DNA from: Deltaproteobacteria bacterium CG11_big_fil_rev_8_21_14_0_20_47_16
Lineage (GTDB): Bacteria; UBA10199; GCA-002796325; 1-14-0-20-47-16
Assembly (NCBI GenBank): GCA_002796325.1
Contig: PCXA01000013.1
Coordinates: 1 to 64,000, forward strand
DNA length: 64,000 nt
Direction of reading: 5' to 3'
The notes below the pieces were generated by a model. The model did not search any database. It had not been told where the DNA came from and saw nothing but the letters and a program-made list of their open reading frames with translations. This document shows positions 36,254 to 46,304 of the stretch, in pieces. How positions within the stretch are numbered: the first letter of the stretch is position 1; each line of letters begins with the position of its first letter. Made by a program: the position numbers and the translations under genes.

Positions 36254-38178
36254 GGGCTCACCATCACATTACCACCGGTATTGGCAGCGCCAATCAGTGA
36301 TGAAAACAATTGCGTTATGCCACCGCCAAAATTCGCCTGAAGGTCTCCATTACTCATTGTTGTGTAGGGTACCCCATTCCAATCACGAAGTAATGGATTG
36401 GGTGCTCCCCCTACCGAAAATGTAGTTGTTTTAATGACGGTACCACTGGGTGGCGCGACATCCTTTTCAAAGTAGATGCCTTCAACTTGCGATCCACTAA
36501 CCGTAATTGTTGATTCTGTAATCTGTGGTGCCGTTGCAACCAACCATACACCCGTTGCACGTTGCTGCGTCTTCACATCGGTTTGCGACAAAATCGTACT
36601 GTGATTAATGACTGCAGTTGTGGAATCCAGATACATGCCTGTTGCGTGAGGCGCAGCCCCAGCAGAAATAGTTGTGTGATCCATGTCAATGGTCGACCCT
36701 TGCACCCACACAGCTGTGCTATCAATACCCAACGCCTTTCCACCTGCAGTCAGTGTATTTTCTGACAATGTTGCAAATCCATTATTTTGGATACGCACCG
36801 CAGCGTCGTCGCTACTTGCAGAATTTCCGGTGACGATACTGTTGGCAAGTGTCACCACACTGTTATCGATCACCACTGCGGCACTGGTAGCGCTGGTCAC
36901 AGCATCCGCAATAATATGAAAGCCATCAAAGCGCGTGTCGGTTGCCAAGTTTTGCAAGAGCAGCACGGTCGCTTTCCCCGGTGCCAAGAGACGTGTTGCT
37001 GTAGGACTATTGGCTGCGTAATTGCGCGTTGCAGAATCAAAGGTACTGGCATAGCCACCATATAACTGTGCCCCCTTAAGCCATGTCACCTGCGCCACAT
37101 TATAATCCCCAGTCGCCACCCACACACTGGCCTTACGCGCGTTGGCCAGCAACATACCCTGGGTCAGTGTTTTAACGGGAGATTTAAAATAACCTATTGC
37201 AGCGTCACTGCCACTGGTGGCATCCACGTAAACGACATTGCGGCCGTCCCCATCGGGATCATCGTCACAGGCGTCACCGAAGCCATCTTCTTTAATTTGT
37301 TGTGACCCGGTTACCAATACACCGGCCTTCTTAAGCACTTGATCGGTGTTGCTTTGGTCAGAATTAGCCACATCGGGGCAATTATCCTTATTGTCACCCA
37401 CGGCATCGCCATCAGAATCCGCGGTCTCACTCGGATCATTTGGAAACGCGTCCAGTTTATCAATGACGCCATCCCCATCAGTATCCAACGTATTGTTATT
37501 CACTAAATCACATAGGTCACCAATGGCATCTTGATCTGTATCCGTCTGCGTAGCATTGACAACCTGAGGACAATTATCGTGATTATCTCCAATACCATCC
37601 ACATCACTGTCTTTGCTCTCTTTGGCATCTAGCGGAAAGGTGTCAGACGCATCATTAACGCCATCCCCATCAGTATCCACTTTGGCAGGGTCAGTTCCCC
37701 TGATGATTTCTGCAAGATTACTGAGGCCATCCCCATCCAAATCACCACCACCCACTTCTGAAAAACTGGCTGCGGTAATTTCAAATTCTGCAGTCCCTTT
37801 GTTTAATGTCGATGCCACATGCGCTGTTGCGACAGGAATTTCGCTGACAAGATACGTCAGCTGTACCGTATATGAACCATTGGGAACATTACCAACCGTC
37901 CACTCCCACTTGTCCGCCACCGCATTTCCCTGAACCGCTACCGTTACCGGATGCAAAGTTGATTTGTTATCGGACGATGCCGTATCTTCCAATAACTGCA
38001 TGCTCACATGCACCGTGCTCGGATCCACTCCTGTCATTTCTGATGGGAAAAACGCCTTGGCGCTCAATACAGCGACCGGTGATGATTCATTGGTCGACGC
38101 ATCCGAACTATCACTACCACCGCAATGACAAAGCAGCATCAAACTCAAGACAGCCACCATCAATTGAATGTGTTTCAT
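36250..38178 (-). CDS. Lipoprotein with thrombospondin type 3 repeats and beta-helix domain
   Basis: A 642-residue lipoprotein (lipobox near MLLCHC followed by GGSDSSD). Residues about 145-300 contain a series of calcium-binding TSP3 repeats (DTDGDGVNDASD, DSDVDGIGDNHDNCP, DTDQDAIGDLCD, DTDGDGVIDKLD). The C-terminal half begins VVYVDATSGSDAAIGYFKSPVKTL, the opening of DUF1565/right-handed beta-helix proteins. It is probably on the outer surface, with calcium stiffening the stalk. The ATG at 38178 has AAGGAG upstream. It is coupled to the OmpA-like gene. Confidence 0.85.
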   Translation of the reverse strand: MKHIQLMVAVLSLMLLCHCGGSDSSDASTNESSPVAVLSAKAFFPSEMTGVDPSTVHVSMQLLEDTASSDNKSTLHPVTVAVQGNAVADKWEWTVGNVPNGSYTVQLTYLVSEIPVATAHVASTLNKGTAEFEITAASFSEVGGGDLDGDGLSNLAEIIRGTDPAKVDTDGDGVNDASDTFPLDAKESKDSDVDGIGDNHDNCPQVVNATQTDTDQDAIGDLCDLVNNNTLDTDGDGVIDKLDAFPNDPSETADSDGDAVGDNKDNCPDVANSDQSNTDQVLKKAGVLVTGSQQIKEDGFGDACDDDPDGDGRNVVYVDATSGSDAAIGYFKSPVKTLTQGMLLANARKASVWVATGDYNVAQVTWLKGAQLYGGYASTFDSATRNYAANSPTATRLLAPGKATVLLLQNLATDTRFDGFHIIADAVTSATSAAVVIDNSVVTLANSIVTGNSASSDDAAVRIQNNGFATLSENTLTAGGKALGIDSTAVWVQGSTIDMDHTTISAGAAPHATGMYLDSTTAVINHSTILSQTDVKTQQRATGVWLVATAPQITESTITVSGSQVEGIYFEKDVAPPSGTVIKTTTFSVGGAPNPLLRDWNGVPYTTMSNGDLQANFGGGITQLFSSLIGAANTGGNVMVSP

Positions 38179-38188
38179 ATGCACTCCT

Positions 38189-38971
38189 TTATTCTGTACG
38201 TGTTATAAACTGGACTGGTGTTATTCCAACGGAGCCAACACTCGCGGCAGTTAAAGCACCGCTCACTAGCGGTGCTCCACGTTCCTTGTGACCGTCAGTA
38301 ATAGTGATATGCGTTTGACTATGACGGCCTGTAGCGGCGTCATTTACAGTCAGGGTGTAATCACCTGGGCTCAGCACACCCGGGTTGAATAATGCCAATC
38401 CGGTATCTGCATGAGTCGCCACCTGAGAGCGATTTTCTGTAACGTCTGTTAACGCAATTGCATCACCACCATGATCTGATTTCAGCTCCACAACCGTTGC
38501 AGGATCTGAATAAATGGAGAACCGCAGGCGTGTGTTGGGCACATATGCCCCGTCTGCAACGTTACTAATCACAGGAACAGCCTGCATGGTCACTGCAGCA
38601 TCTGCAACCGCATCCGGAGGCACCATGACGTCTGACGCCTCTCCTTCGCGGATCATCTGATTGTTGGGATTGTAGGCCGCCACATGCACACTGCGATGTT
38701 CACCCACCGGCACACCTGTAATAGTTGCGTGGCTGGCATCACCATCCACAACTGTTTGAATCGGATCAAATCCATCCCCACTGACCGTGATGACATATTG
38801 ATTAATTTTTCCTGGCGTAATGGATGGATTGAAACTTTTGGCGCCAGAAATTTTCAGTGCCACTTGGCCGTTCCCAGTACCTGGAGCCGATGGCGTCATC
38901 ATGGATGTATTGCTGCCACCCCCACATGCCGACAGTAACACTGCACCAATATAGAGACTGTATCGTTTCAT
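38189..38971 (-). CDS. Lipoprotein with beta-sandwich domain
   Basis: A 260-residue lipoprotein with lipobox LLSAC and a GGGSN linker. The mature part looks all-beta (Ig-like or fibronectin-like) with repeated short strands ending near FITRTE. It starts seven bases after the PEGA gene stop, and the TSP3 lipoprotein follows 10 bases later, so they are one transcript. No family is named. Confidence 0.75.
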   Translation of the reverse strand: MKRYSLYIGAVLLSACGGGSNTSMMTPSAPGTGNGQVALKISGAKSFNPSITPGKINQYVITVSGDGFDPIQTVVDGDASHATITGVPVGEHRSVHVAAYNPNNQMIREGEASDVMVPPDAVADAAVTMQAVPVISNVADGAYVPNTRLRFSIYSDPATVVELKSDHGGDAIALTDVTENRSQVATHADTGLALFNPGVLSPGDYTLTVNDAATGRHSQTHITITDGHKERGAPLVSGALTAASVGSVGITPVQFITRTE

Positions 38972-38978
38972 TATCACC

Positions 38979-40310
38979 TCACTTACTTAAGAGAACATTC
39001 ACACTACCAGTGCCGGAAGTAGAGCCACCACCGCTGCTACCGCCCGACAGCACTGCCGCCAAAATCCCAGCGAGCGCACCACTGCCCACAACCCCTCCAA
39101 TGACACCCCATGCCAATGGCGACATGCGGCGATGTTTGCGGCGTCCCAACACAATGGGATCGCCCACACCTGCGGGATCTAGCTGTGCAATGGGATTATC
39201 GATGCGCTTCATCACGGCTTGGGCCGTGAGCAGTCGCACCATTTCCGTCATGTCTTTGGGAAGATTGGATTTGTCCAACTTGAATTGCACCACCACAGGA
39301 CGATGACTGGCCTTCGTTGTGGCATCAATCATGCGGGCACGAATCAATCCCCCCGTTGATTCTTCATCCACATCGAGCAGCACAACTTTTTGCAAGCGCA
39401 GCAAATCAATCAGTCGCACACCTTCACGAATCAGCGCAGAGACTTCAACGCTATCCACCGCAGTGGGTGCTGGTTTGTTTTGTCCTTGCTTCCATTTCAA
39501 ATGGGTATGCAGGGTTTCAGTTTTTCCAGAGGCAATTTTGATGTGCTGATCAATCGTACGATAGCGATTCCCCGAAATACGAATGCTGTAATCACCTGCA
39601 GGCAACCCCTCCAACTGCAATGGCGTCACACCTTTATAGATGCCATTCACACTCACATCGGCCACTTTAGGATCGCTCTCAACAATCACCCCACCCGTTG
39701 GCGTGGATTGCAACTGGTGGCGAACACGATCGCAGACCGAGCGTAGCTTGGGTGGAAACTGCGGAGCCGCACAAGAATAGGTGGGATCTAACGCCAGTGT
39801 TTCCTTCAAATAGGGTGTCGCGGCATCACTTTGCCCACTGCCATATATATAGGATGCGGTAATCAGTGCATCTCGCAACACAGATCCCTTATCCTGTAAG
39901 GACAATGTGGATTGGCGAATTTCAGTGAGGGCCGCATTGATTTCTGCCTGGGCTTCATTGGCTGCAAAGTCCAGATAATGGACCTTGGCCTGCTCCATCA
40001 GGCTCAGGGCATGCGCTAATGCGCTGGCGGTCATTGCATCATCTGTCGAGGCCTCGTGATAGGCCATGACCTCTGCCACGTGATCCTGAGATACCACGTG
40101 AATACCGTTTTGATGGGCAAGGGCCGTTGCAAGCGCACCACGTAACTCATCCGTTGTCACATCGCTTTGCTGATCATGAACCGAGACAACGGCCAGTGGA
40201 ATTCCGGCAATACCGGCCGTCACATCATCACGCCGACTGGCTGCCAGTAGTGGTGACAGTGTCAATGTGATGCAGGCATAGATGCAAAGCGTCATGGCAC
40301 GAGTGTTCAT
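38979..40310 (-). CDS. PEGA-domain envelope protein
   Basis: A 443-residue exported protein. The N-terminal domain (about 30-210) ends in a helical TPR-like stretch. A PEGA domain follows (GGVIVESDPKVADVSVNG through GLPAGDYSIRI), then a second alpha/beta domain, and a C-terminal hydrophobic segment rich in Gly/Ala (GVIGGVVGSGALAGILAAVL) before a Gly/Ser tail. PEGA domains occur in surface-layer and kinase-linked proteins of deltaproteobacteria. Start 40310 gives a normal signal peptide but no strong ribosome site is visible; a GTG at 40340 is the alternative. Confidence 0.8.
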   Translation of the reverse strand: MNTRAMTLCIYACITLTLSPLLAASRRDDVTAGIAGIPLAVVSVHDQQSDVTTDELRGALATALAHQNGIHVVSQDHVAEVMAYHEASTDDAMTASALAHALSLMEQAKVHYLDFAANEAQAEINAALTEIRQSTLSLQDKGSVLRDALITASYIYGSGQSDAATPYLKETLALDPTYSCAAPQFPPKLRSVCDRVRHQLQSTPTGGVIVESDPKVADVSVNGIYKGVTPLQLEGLPAGDYSIRISGNRYRTIDQHIKIASGKTETLHTHLKWKQGQNKPAPTAVDSVEVSALIREGVRLIDLLRLQKVVLLDVDEESTGGLIRARMIDATTKASHRPVVVQFKLDKSNLPKDMTEMVRLLTAQAVMKRIDNPIAQLDPAGVGDPIVLGRRKHRRMSPLAWGVIGGVVGSGALAGILAAVLSGGSSGGGSTSGTGSVNVLLSK

Positions 40311-40555
40311 AGCGAGTGCATTCAGCAAGCCCCATGCCACGACATTCCAACGACATTAGAAAATATTTAACCCAATGAATCTTATGATTTTTTTAGGTCA
40401 GACACTTGGAACAACAGCGTTGCCCTACAGCACAAAATTGTTCGGCTTTCTGCAATTGCGCTCAGAACGCGGGACAGCATTTGTGACTTTTTTGTAAATT
40501 CCACGCAACTTTTAGGTGAACTTGCCGAAGCCTAAACTGAATGAGATTGCAGCAC

Positions 40556-40604
40556 TGTTCGGAATTCGGTACAGGGACCTGGTCAGAATCCCGGATTCCG
40601 AACA
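40556..40604 (+). promoter_or_regulatory. Inverted repeat, possible activator-binding site
   Basis: TGTTCGGAAT (40556-40565) is repeated exactly in inverse at 40595-40604, about 55 bp upstream of the sigma-54 promoter. That position is usual for enhancer-binding sites. The rest of the stretch between 40311 and 40718 shows no gene. Confidence 0.5.
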
Positions 40605-40657
40605 AACTTGGAGGAGAGAGAAACACTAAGCTATTGGAAAACCTGGGGTCAACCGTT

Positions 40658-40673
40658 TGGCATGGAGCTTGCT
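40658..40673 (+). promoter_or_regulatory. Sigma-54 (RpoN) promoter
   Basis: TGGCATGGAGCTTGCT fits the -24/-12 consensus TGGCAYR-N4-TTGCW at every defined position. It predicts a start near 40685, about 35 bases before the regulator ATG. Confidence 0.7.
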
Positions 40674-40718
40674 GTGAAACCGCAGACGCCGCAACCACTG
40701 AAGACCAAGGAGAGCTGT

Positions 40719-42107
40719 ATGGCTTATCATATCCTCTGTATTGATGACGACCCTGTCTTACTCAGTACGTTACAAACGATCTTGAAAAAGGAAAACCAGG
40801 TATCGACCGCCCTTTCATTACAAGACGCACTCCCTTTAATCTCAGAACAACTCATTGATCTGGCCATTCTGGATATGAATCTGGGGAGTGAAACCGGGAT
40901 CGCTGCCATTAAAGAAATCCGCCGCATCTCCCCTGCCACCGACGTTGTCATGCTCACAGGTGAACGCAACCCAAAAGACATTGTTATGGCCATACAAAAT
41001 GGCGCCTCTGATTATTTGTGCAAACCTTTTGAAGTCACCGAATTTATGGCTGTGGTTCAAAAGATGAAGGACCGCGGGGCCATTAAAGATAAAAATGCCA
41101 CGTTGATGTCGGATCTCAATCCCCCACATGCCAGCAGCCGCTTTATTGGTGTAAGCAAACCGTTCCGTGATCTATTAGAGCAAGCCTCACGCGTTGTGGG
41201 CTACCCCGCAAACATTCTTGTTCAAGGGGAATCGGGAACAGGCAAAGAATTAATGGCGCGCCACATTCATAGCTTGGAGGGCAAGCCCAGCCGCCCCTTT
41301 ATCGCAATCAATTGTGCCGCAATTCCTGAGGGATTAATTGAGGCCGAGCTCTTTGGTTACGAAAAGGGGGCGTTCACGGGGGCCACACAACGCAAAGTCG
41401 GCAAATTTGAATTGGCCAATGGCGGCGACATCTTCCTAGATGAAATTTCCTGCCTGCGTCTGGATCTGCAATCCAAGATTTTGCGCGTATTGCAAGAGCA
41501 GGAAATCGTACGCGTTGGTGGCAACACACCAATCAAGGTGAGTTTCCGTGTGATTGCGGCTACCAATGACAATTTAGATGCCAAAGTAGAAGCCGGCGAA
41601 TTTCGCATGGATCTGTATCATCGCCTGCGTGTTATTTTGCTGCAGATGCCACCGCTGCGCAATCGCGTTGAAGATATCAACCTGTTGGTGTCCCACTTTT
41701 TGGATAAATTTTCTAAAACCGGTCACAAAAAACGCATCACGGCCGAAGCGCTGCGCCGATTGCAAAATTATTCTTGGCCTGGAAATGTGCGCGAATTGGA
41801 AAACGTCATTCAGTCGCTTATTATTTTAACAGCTGATGATGTCATTGATGTTCACCACATTCCCCAATGGACGGGGAATCGCTCGGCAGTATCACCCACA
41901 GCACAAGGCATTCAATTGCCCGACATTAAACCCGAGAGCAACACCATCCCATCACTTAAGGACTTTGTACGCCACATGGAGCGCCAGTATATTGAATTCG
42001 TCATGCGCACTTATGGTGGCGACAAAACCCGTACGTGCAACATGCTCAATTTGGGCCGCACAACTTTATATGGCAAGCTTCGTGAACTGGGAATTGAGGG
42101 AGAGTAA
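40719..42107 (+). CDS. NtrC-family sigma-54-dependent response regulator
   Basis: A 462-residue regulator. The receiver domain (1-120) has acidic pocket DDD at 9-11, phospho-Asp 52 in LAILDMNL and Lys in LCKPFE. The AAA+ domain has Walker A GESGTGKE at about 170-177 and GAFTGA at 217-222, the sigma-54 contact. A Fis-type helix-turn-helix at the end has TCNMLNLGRTTLYGKLRELG. The ATG at 40719 follows AAGGAG; the longer frame runs through the promoter. No cognate histidine kinase is adjacent. The own-gene sigma-54 promoter suggests autoregulation. Confidence 0.94.
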   Translation: MAYHILCIDDDPVLLSTLQTILKKENQVSTALSLQDALPLISEQLIDLAILDMNLGSETGIAAIKEIRRISPATDVVMLTGERNPKDIVMAIQNGASDYLCKPFEVTEFMAVVQKMKDRGAIKDKNATLMSDLNPPHASSRFIGVSKPFRDLLEQASRVVGYPANILVQGESGTGKELMARHIHSLEGKPSRPFIAINCAAIPEGLIEAELFGYEKGAFTGATQRKVGKFELANGGDIFLDEISCLRLDLQSKILRVLQEQEIVRVGGNTPIKVSFRVIAATNDNLDAKVEAGEFRMDLYHRLRVILLQMPPLRNRVEDINLLVSHFLDKFSKTGHKKRITAEALRRLQNYSWPGNVRELENVIQSLIILTADDVIDVHHIPQWTGNRSAVSPTAQGIQLPDIKPESNTIPSLKDFVRHMERQYIEFVMRTYGGDKTRTCNMLNLGRTTLYGKLRELGIEGE

Positions 42108-42161
42108 TTGCGACCTCGTTTTTAGATTGTATTTTCCCGGCACTTCGGCTTTTAAGCCCTT

Positions 42162-43658
42162 GTGACCGACCTTCCTGGACAATTTCCATATTTGCGCGGG
42201 GTTTACCCAGGCATGTACCGCGACCGTTTGTGGACCATGCGGCAGTACGCCGGTTTTGGCACCGCCGAAGAATCCAATAAACGCTATCGGTATCTGATCG
42301 ATCATGGCAGCACGGGTTTATCGGTTGCATTCGATCTGCCCACACAGATGGGAATCGACGCGGATTCTCCTCTTGCCGCAGGTGAAGTTGGAAAATCCGG
42401 CGTCGCTATTTCGACACTGGCGGACATGGAAACCCTATTCGATGGCATACCGCTCGATAAAGTCTCCACCAGTATGACGATCAATGCGACGGCTGCCATT
42501 TTACTGGCCATGTATATTGTTGTTGCGGAAAAGCAAGGCGTCACCCCAGACAAAATTAGCGGCACGGTGCAAAACGATTTACTCAAAGAATTTGCGGCGC
42601 GCGGCACCTATATTTACCCGCCCACCCCATCGCTACGGTTGGCAACGGACATTATTGAATACTGCGAAAAGCATGTGCCCAAGTGGAATACGATTTCCAT
42701 TTCAGGCTATCACATGCGCGAAGCGGGCTGCACAGCCGTTCAAGAAGTGGCATTCACGTTGGCGAATGGGCTTACGTATGTACAGTCAGCTATTGATCGC
42801 GGTATGGACGTCAATGCATTCGGGCCACGACTGTCGTTCTTTTTTAATTCTCACAACAACTTCCTGGAAGAAATTGCCAAGTTCCGCGCTGCACGACGAC
42901 TATGGGCACGACTTATGCGCGAACGCTTTAAAGCCAACGATAAAGCGTGCATGTTGCGCTTTCACACCCAAACGGGTGGATCCACATTGACGGCGCAGCA
43001 AATTAAAAATAATTTGGTGCGCGTAGCGTTCCAGGCATTGGCCGCAGTCCTTGGCGGTACACAAAGTTTGCACACGAACGGTATGGATGAAGCGCTTGCC
43101 CTCCCCACAGAAGACGCCGCACGCTTAGCGCTTCGCACACAGCAAATCATTGGATTTGAATCCGGCGTCACCAACACTGTTGATCCTGTAGGTGGTTCTA
43201 TCGAAATTGAAAAGATGACAGATGATATTGAAGCTCAGGCACGTGACTATATTACTAAAATTGATGACATGGGTGGATCCGTCGCTGCGATTGAAGCGGG
43301 TTATATTCAAAATGAAATTCAAACGGCCGCCTACCAGTACCAACAGGCCATTGAATCCGGCGAGCAGTCGATTGTGGGTGTCAACAAACACATAAGTGGT
43401 GGCACCGAAGAAAATGTCATTCTCAAGGTCGATGCATCATTGGGTGATAAACAGCGCCAGCGTTTAGACGACATTCGTAAGAAGCGGGATAACACGGCTG
43501 TTAAGAAAACACTTTCAGCACTGGAAACTGCAGCCAAAGGATCCGAGAACTTAATGCCTTATATAATAGATGCGGTTCGCAGCTACGCCAGCCTCGGGGA
43601 AATTGCAGGAACAATGCGCAACGTCTTTGGCGAATATCACGAAGCCTCATCAATTTAA
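42162..43658 (+). CDS. Methylmalonyl-CoA mutase catalytic subunit without B12 domain
   Basis: A 498-residue catalytic TIM-barrel subunit. [32 protein letters not shown] is the family's opening (only part quoted in one run elsewhere), with [19 protein letters not shown] and [11 protein letters not shown] following. No cobalamin-binding DxHxxG domain is present, so a separate B12 subunit must be encoded elsewhere, as in archaeal-type mutases. The GTG start is forced by an in-frame TAA 12 bases upstream. The protein lacks the roughly 40-residue N-terminal segment usual in the family. It isomerises methylmalonyl-CoA to succinyl-CoA. Confidence 0.92.
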   Translation: MTDLPGQFPYLRGVYPGMYRDRLWTMRQYAGFGTAEESNKRYRYLIDHGSTGLSVAFDLPTQMGIDADSPLAAGEVGKSGVAISTLADMETLFDGIPLDKVSTSMTINATAAILLAMYIVVAEKQGVTPDKISGTVQNDLLKEFAARGTYIYPPTPSLRLATDIIEYCEKHVPKWNTISISGYHMREAGCTAVQEVAFTLANGLTYVQSAIDRGMDVNAFGPRLSFFFNSHNNFLEEIAKFRAARRLWARLMRERFKANDKACMLRFHTQTGGSTLTAQQIKNNLVRVAFQALAAVLGGTQSLHTNGMDEALALPTEDAARLALRTQQIIGFESGVTNTVDPVGGSIEIEKMTDDIEAQARDYITKIDDMGGSVAAIEAGYIQNEIQTAAYQYQQAIESGEQSIVGVNKHISGGTEENVILKVDASLGDKQRQRLDDIRKKRDNTAVKKTLSALETAAKGSENLMPYIIDAVRSYASLGEIAGTMRNVFGEYHEASSI

Positions 43659-43780
43659 TTTCCTATTATTTTTCAACAACTTCAAAACACGTTTTCCCTA
43701 AAAATCGTCAAACGATTGGCTCACACCTTTTGAAATGAGCGGCGTATCCTGATGCTTCAACACAACAGGAGAGAATACAT

Positions 43781-45532
43781 ATGACACGCCATACACGTTG
43801 GTGGTGGATTGTTCTTATATTACTCAGTCTTGTCGGTGTATCGTCCAACTCAGCTGCGGAATTTAAACGGTTTGCCTATATTAATAGTCCCGTCGATGTT
43901 TGGGATTGGGGTCAGTACAATCAACTCTTCAATGGCAGCTATACCCACATCGTCCTAACGTTTGCCCTTCCCGATGCAAGTGGCAATATTGCACCATGGG
44001 ATGCATTGAATGGATTCGATGCCACACTCATTAATCGTGCTCATCAAAACAATGTGAAGGTGTTGGCGTCAATTGGTGGTGCCACAATTCCCTACTCCAC
44101 TTACGTCAGTATCACAAAGAATGCGTCTTCTCGGCAGGCATTTATTAACAATGCTGTCTCACTCGCAGTTAGCCGTGGTTACGATGGCTTGGATTTGAAT
44201 TTTGAAGGATGGTACGATGGCATAAGCACGCAAGACAAAAGTGCTGTTGATACACTCGCACGCGATATTGCCCAGGCCCTCAAATCACAATCTCCTGAAA
44301 TGTTGATAACCCTTGCAGTTGCACCCAGCTATTATTTGCCCTATTCATTCAGCTGCGATCTCATCAATTCCACTTTGATTGACATGGCCCATCATGAAAG
44401 TTACGATTTCTTTTGGGGAACGCAAACCAGTGCCAATGGCCCATGGCGCGCGCCTGGCGAAATTATTTGGCCATCAGGTGCTAGCCAAAGCATTGAGCGA
44501 TCTGTGTATGGATCATTGCAGTATTTAGCCAACAAGGGTTGTCAGATGTCTAAAATTGCTGGTGGCATCCCTTTTTATTCCACACATGTTGAAGCGTGGA
44601 ATAGCATCCGCAATAAAACCAATTGGTCTACGATTCCACTGGATCCAAACTATTTGGAAAAGCGCGAAAACGATCAACAGCCATACAATTATGTGAATGA
44701 TACCGAAGCAATTACTGCAAAGATTGCTGCATATAAAGCTTATGGGCTGGGTGGTGTTACTGTTTGGCAAGTGGGTCATGAAGGCACAACAGGCGATCTA
44801 AGTGCTGCACTTTACGCCGCAGTAACGGGAAATGCTCCTGCGCCAAGTCCGTCACCAGAACCCGCACCTGCACCAGAACCTGAACCAACACCCGAACCAC
44901 CACCTTCATCTGCGTCATTTACAACGGCCTCAACAATCACATCTGATTGGGGAAGTGGTTACTGCAGCGATGTGACAGTCAAAAACACAGGCGGCAATGC
45001 AGGAACATGGAATATCTTTTTACCACTCAACGATAGCGTCGGTAGTTTATGGAATGGCACTCACAGCAAAGTAGATGGCGGTATTCAAGTGGTCGGGCAA
45101 TCTTGGAATGCATCGCTCAATGCTGGCGCTACCGCCACATTCGGATTCTGCGCAGCGCGCGCGTCGCTCCCAACTCCGGCACCTCAACCTGAACCCGCGC
45201 CAAGTCCGTCTCCAGAACCCGCACCTGCACCAGAACCTGAACCTGAACCCACACCAGAGCCAGGCCCACCACCATCATCAGGGAATGTGGCCACCACTCA
45301 AACAATTACCACCGATTGGGGTGCCGGTTATTGTGCAGACATTGTCATTAAAAATACTAGCGCAGCACCGCTCATCTGGACTGCAACGGTCCCGATTGAG
45401 GGCAGCATCTCGTCATTATGGAACGGTAGTTACAGCGTTACAGATGACATGGTGACCATTGTGGGAGCCAATTGGAACAATCAATTAGCGGGTCTCAGTA
45501 GCACCACTGTAGGATATTGTGCGAAGCGGTAA
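43781..45532 (+). CDS. Secreted GH18-type glycosidase with two CBM2 modules
   Basis: A 583-residue exported protein. After the signal peptide (to about residue 26) a GH18 TIM barrel spans about 28-350. The active-site motif reads DGLDLNFE at 135-142, with the catalytic Glu142 kept but Asn at the usual middle Asp (140). Two C-terminal beta domains follow, each with W..G.YC, a central SLWNG and W N.xLxxG, matching family 2 carbohydrate-binding modules. They are separated and preceded by PAPSPSPEPAPAPEPEP linkers. It probably acts on chitin, peptidoglycan or another polymer outside the cell. Confidence 0.88.
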   Translation: MTRHTRWWWIVLILLSLVGVSSNSAAEFKRFAYINSPVDVWDWGQYNQLFNGSYTHIVLTFALPDASGNIAPWDALNGFDATLINRAHQNNVKVLASIGGATIPYSTYVSITKNASSRQAFINNAVSLAVSRGYDGLDLNFEGWYDGISTQDKSAVDTLARDIAQALKSQSPEMLITLAVAPSYYLPYSFSCDLINSTLIDMAHHESYDFFWGTQTSANGPWRAPGEIIWPSGASQSIERSVYGSLQYLANKGCQMSKIAGGIPFYSTHVEAWNSIRNKTNWSTIPLDPNYLEKRENDQQPYNYVNDTEAITAKIAAYKAYGLGGVTVWQVGHEGTTGDLSAALYAAVTGNAPAPSPSPEPAPAPEPEPTPEPPPSSASFTTASTITSDWGSGYCSDVTVKNTGGNAGTWNIFLPLNDSVGSLWNGTHSKVDGGIQVVGQSWNASLNAGATATFGFCAARASLPTPAPQPEPAPSPSPEPAPAPEPEPEPTPEPGPPPSSGNVATTQTITTDWGAGYCADIVIKNTSAAPLIWTATVPIEGSISSLWNGSYSVTDDMVTIVGANWNNQLAGLSSTTVGYCAKR

Positions 45533-45550
45533 TCATAATCTGCACAAAAC

Positions 45551-45581
45551 AAAAAAGCCCCCGCAATTGCGGGGGCTTTTT
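45551..45581. terminator. Bidirectional intrinsic terminator
   Basis: GCCCCCGC-AATT-GCGGGGGC with A-run on the left and T-run on the right lies between the convergent glycosidase and superoxide dismutase genes, so it can stop transcription from both sides. Confidence 0.92.
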
Positions 45582-45603
45582 ATATGAATGAAAATAAATT
45601 TAA

Positions 45604-46224
45604 TTAACTGCACTTCCAGGTAGCACCATCGAACAATTCGCCGACGCGTTTCCAGTCGACAACGTTCCACCATGCGGCCAAATAATCGGGACGACGGTTT
45701 TGATAGTTCAGATAGTAAGCGTGTTCCCAGACATCGTTCCCCAAAATAGCTGTTTTGCCTTCCATTAATGGGTTGTCTTGATTGGGTGTGCTCATGATGC
45801 TCAGCTTGCCGCTGGCATCTTTGACCAACCAGACCCAGCCGCTACCGAAGCGACCAGCGCCAGCTGTTTGGAATTGGGTTTTGAAATCGGCGAAGCTACC
45901 AAACGAGGCCTTGATCGCATCGGCCAATTTGCCTGTCGGCTCACCGCCGCAATTGGGACCCATCACCTGCCAATACAAACTATGGTTCCAGTGGCCACCA
46001 CCATTGTTACGAACGGCGGTACGGATTTTTTCCGGGACATCGCCCAAGTGGGTCAAAATATCTTCGAGGGCCTTACCGTTCCAAGTGGCATCGCCTTCCA
46101 ACGCCTTATTCAAATTGGCGACATATGCAGCATGATGCTTGTCGTGATGAATTTCCATGGTGCGCGCATCAATGGTAGGCTCCAGGGCATCAAAATCATA
46201 AGTCAGTTTGGGTAATGTAAACAT
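45604..46224 (-). CDS. Superoxide dismutase, Mn/Fe family
   Basis: A 206-residue SOD. Metal ligands are His26 (MEIHHDKHH), His81 ([11 protein letters not shown]), Asp164 and His168 (DVWEHAYYL). Gln in STPNQDNPL (about 149) and the GGGH loop are features of Mn-type enzymes, though cambialistic use is possible. No signal peptide, so cytoplasmic. It protects, among others, Fe-S and radical enzymes encoded nearby (IspH, B12 mutase). Confidence 0.96.
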   Translation of the reverse strand: MFTLPKLTYDFDALEPTIDARTMEIHHDKHHAAYVANLNKALEGDATWNGKALEDILTHLGDVPEKIRTAVRNNGGGHWNHSLYWQVMGPNCGGEPTGKLADAIKASFGSFADFKTQFQTAGAGRFGSGWVWLVKDASGKLSIMSTPNQDNPLMEGKTAILGNDVWEHAYYLNYQNRRPDYLAAWWNVVDWKRVGELFDGATWKCS

Positions 46225-46304
46225 AGCGGCCTCCTTAAAGGGGTAGGTTGATAATTAAGGGGTGGCTATAGACGGGTGCATATGGTGTGTCAAGTGCCCT
46301 CAAA

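Noticed and set aside
40430-40450. A first sigma-54-like match (TTGGAAC...TTGCC near 40407-40424)
   Set aside because: The GG to GC spacing is two bases too long; the site at 40658 fits exactly.
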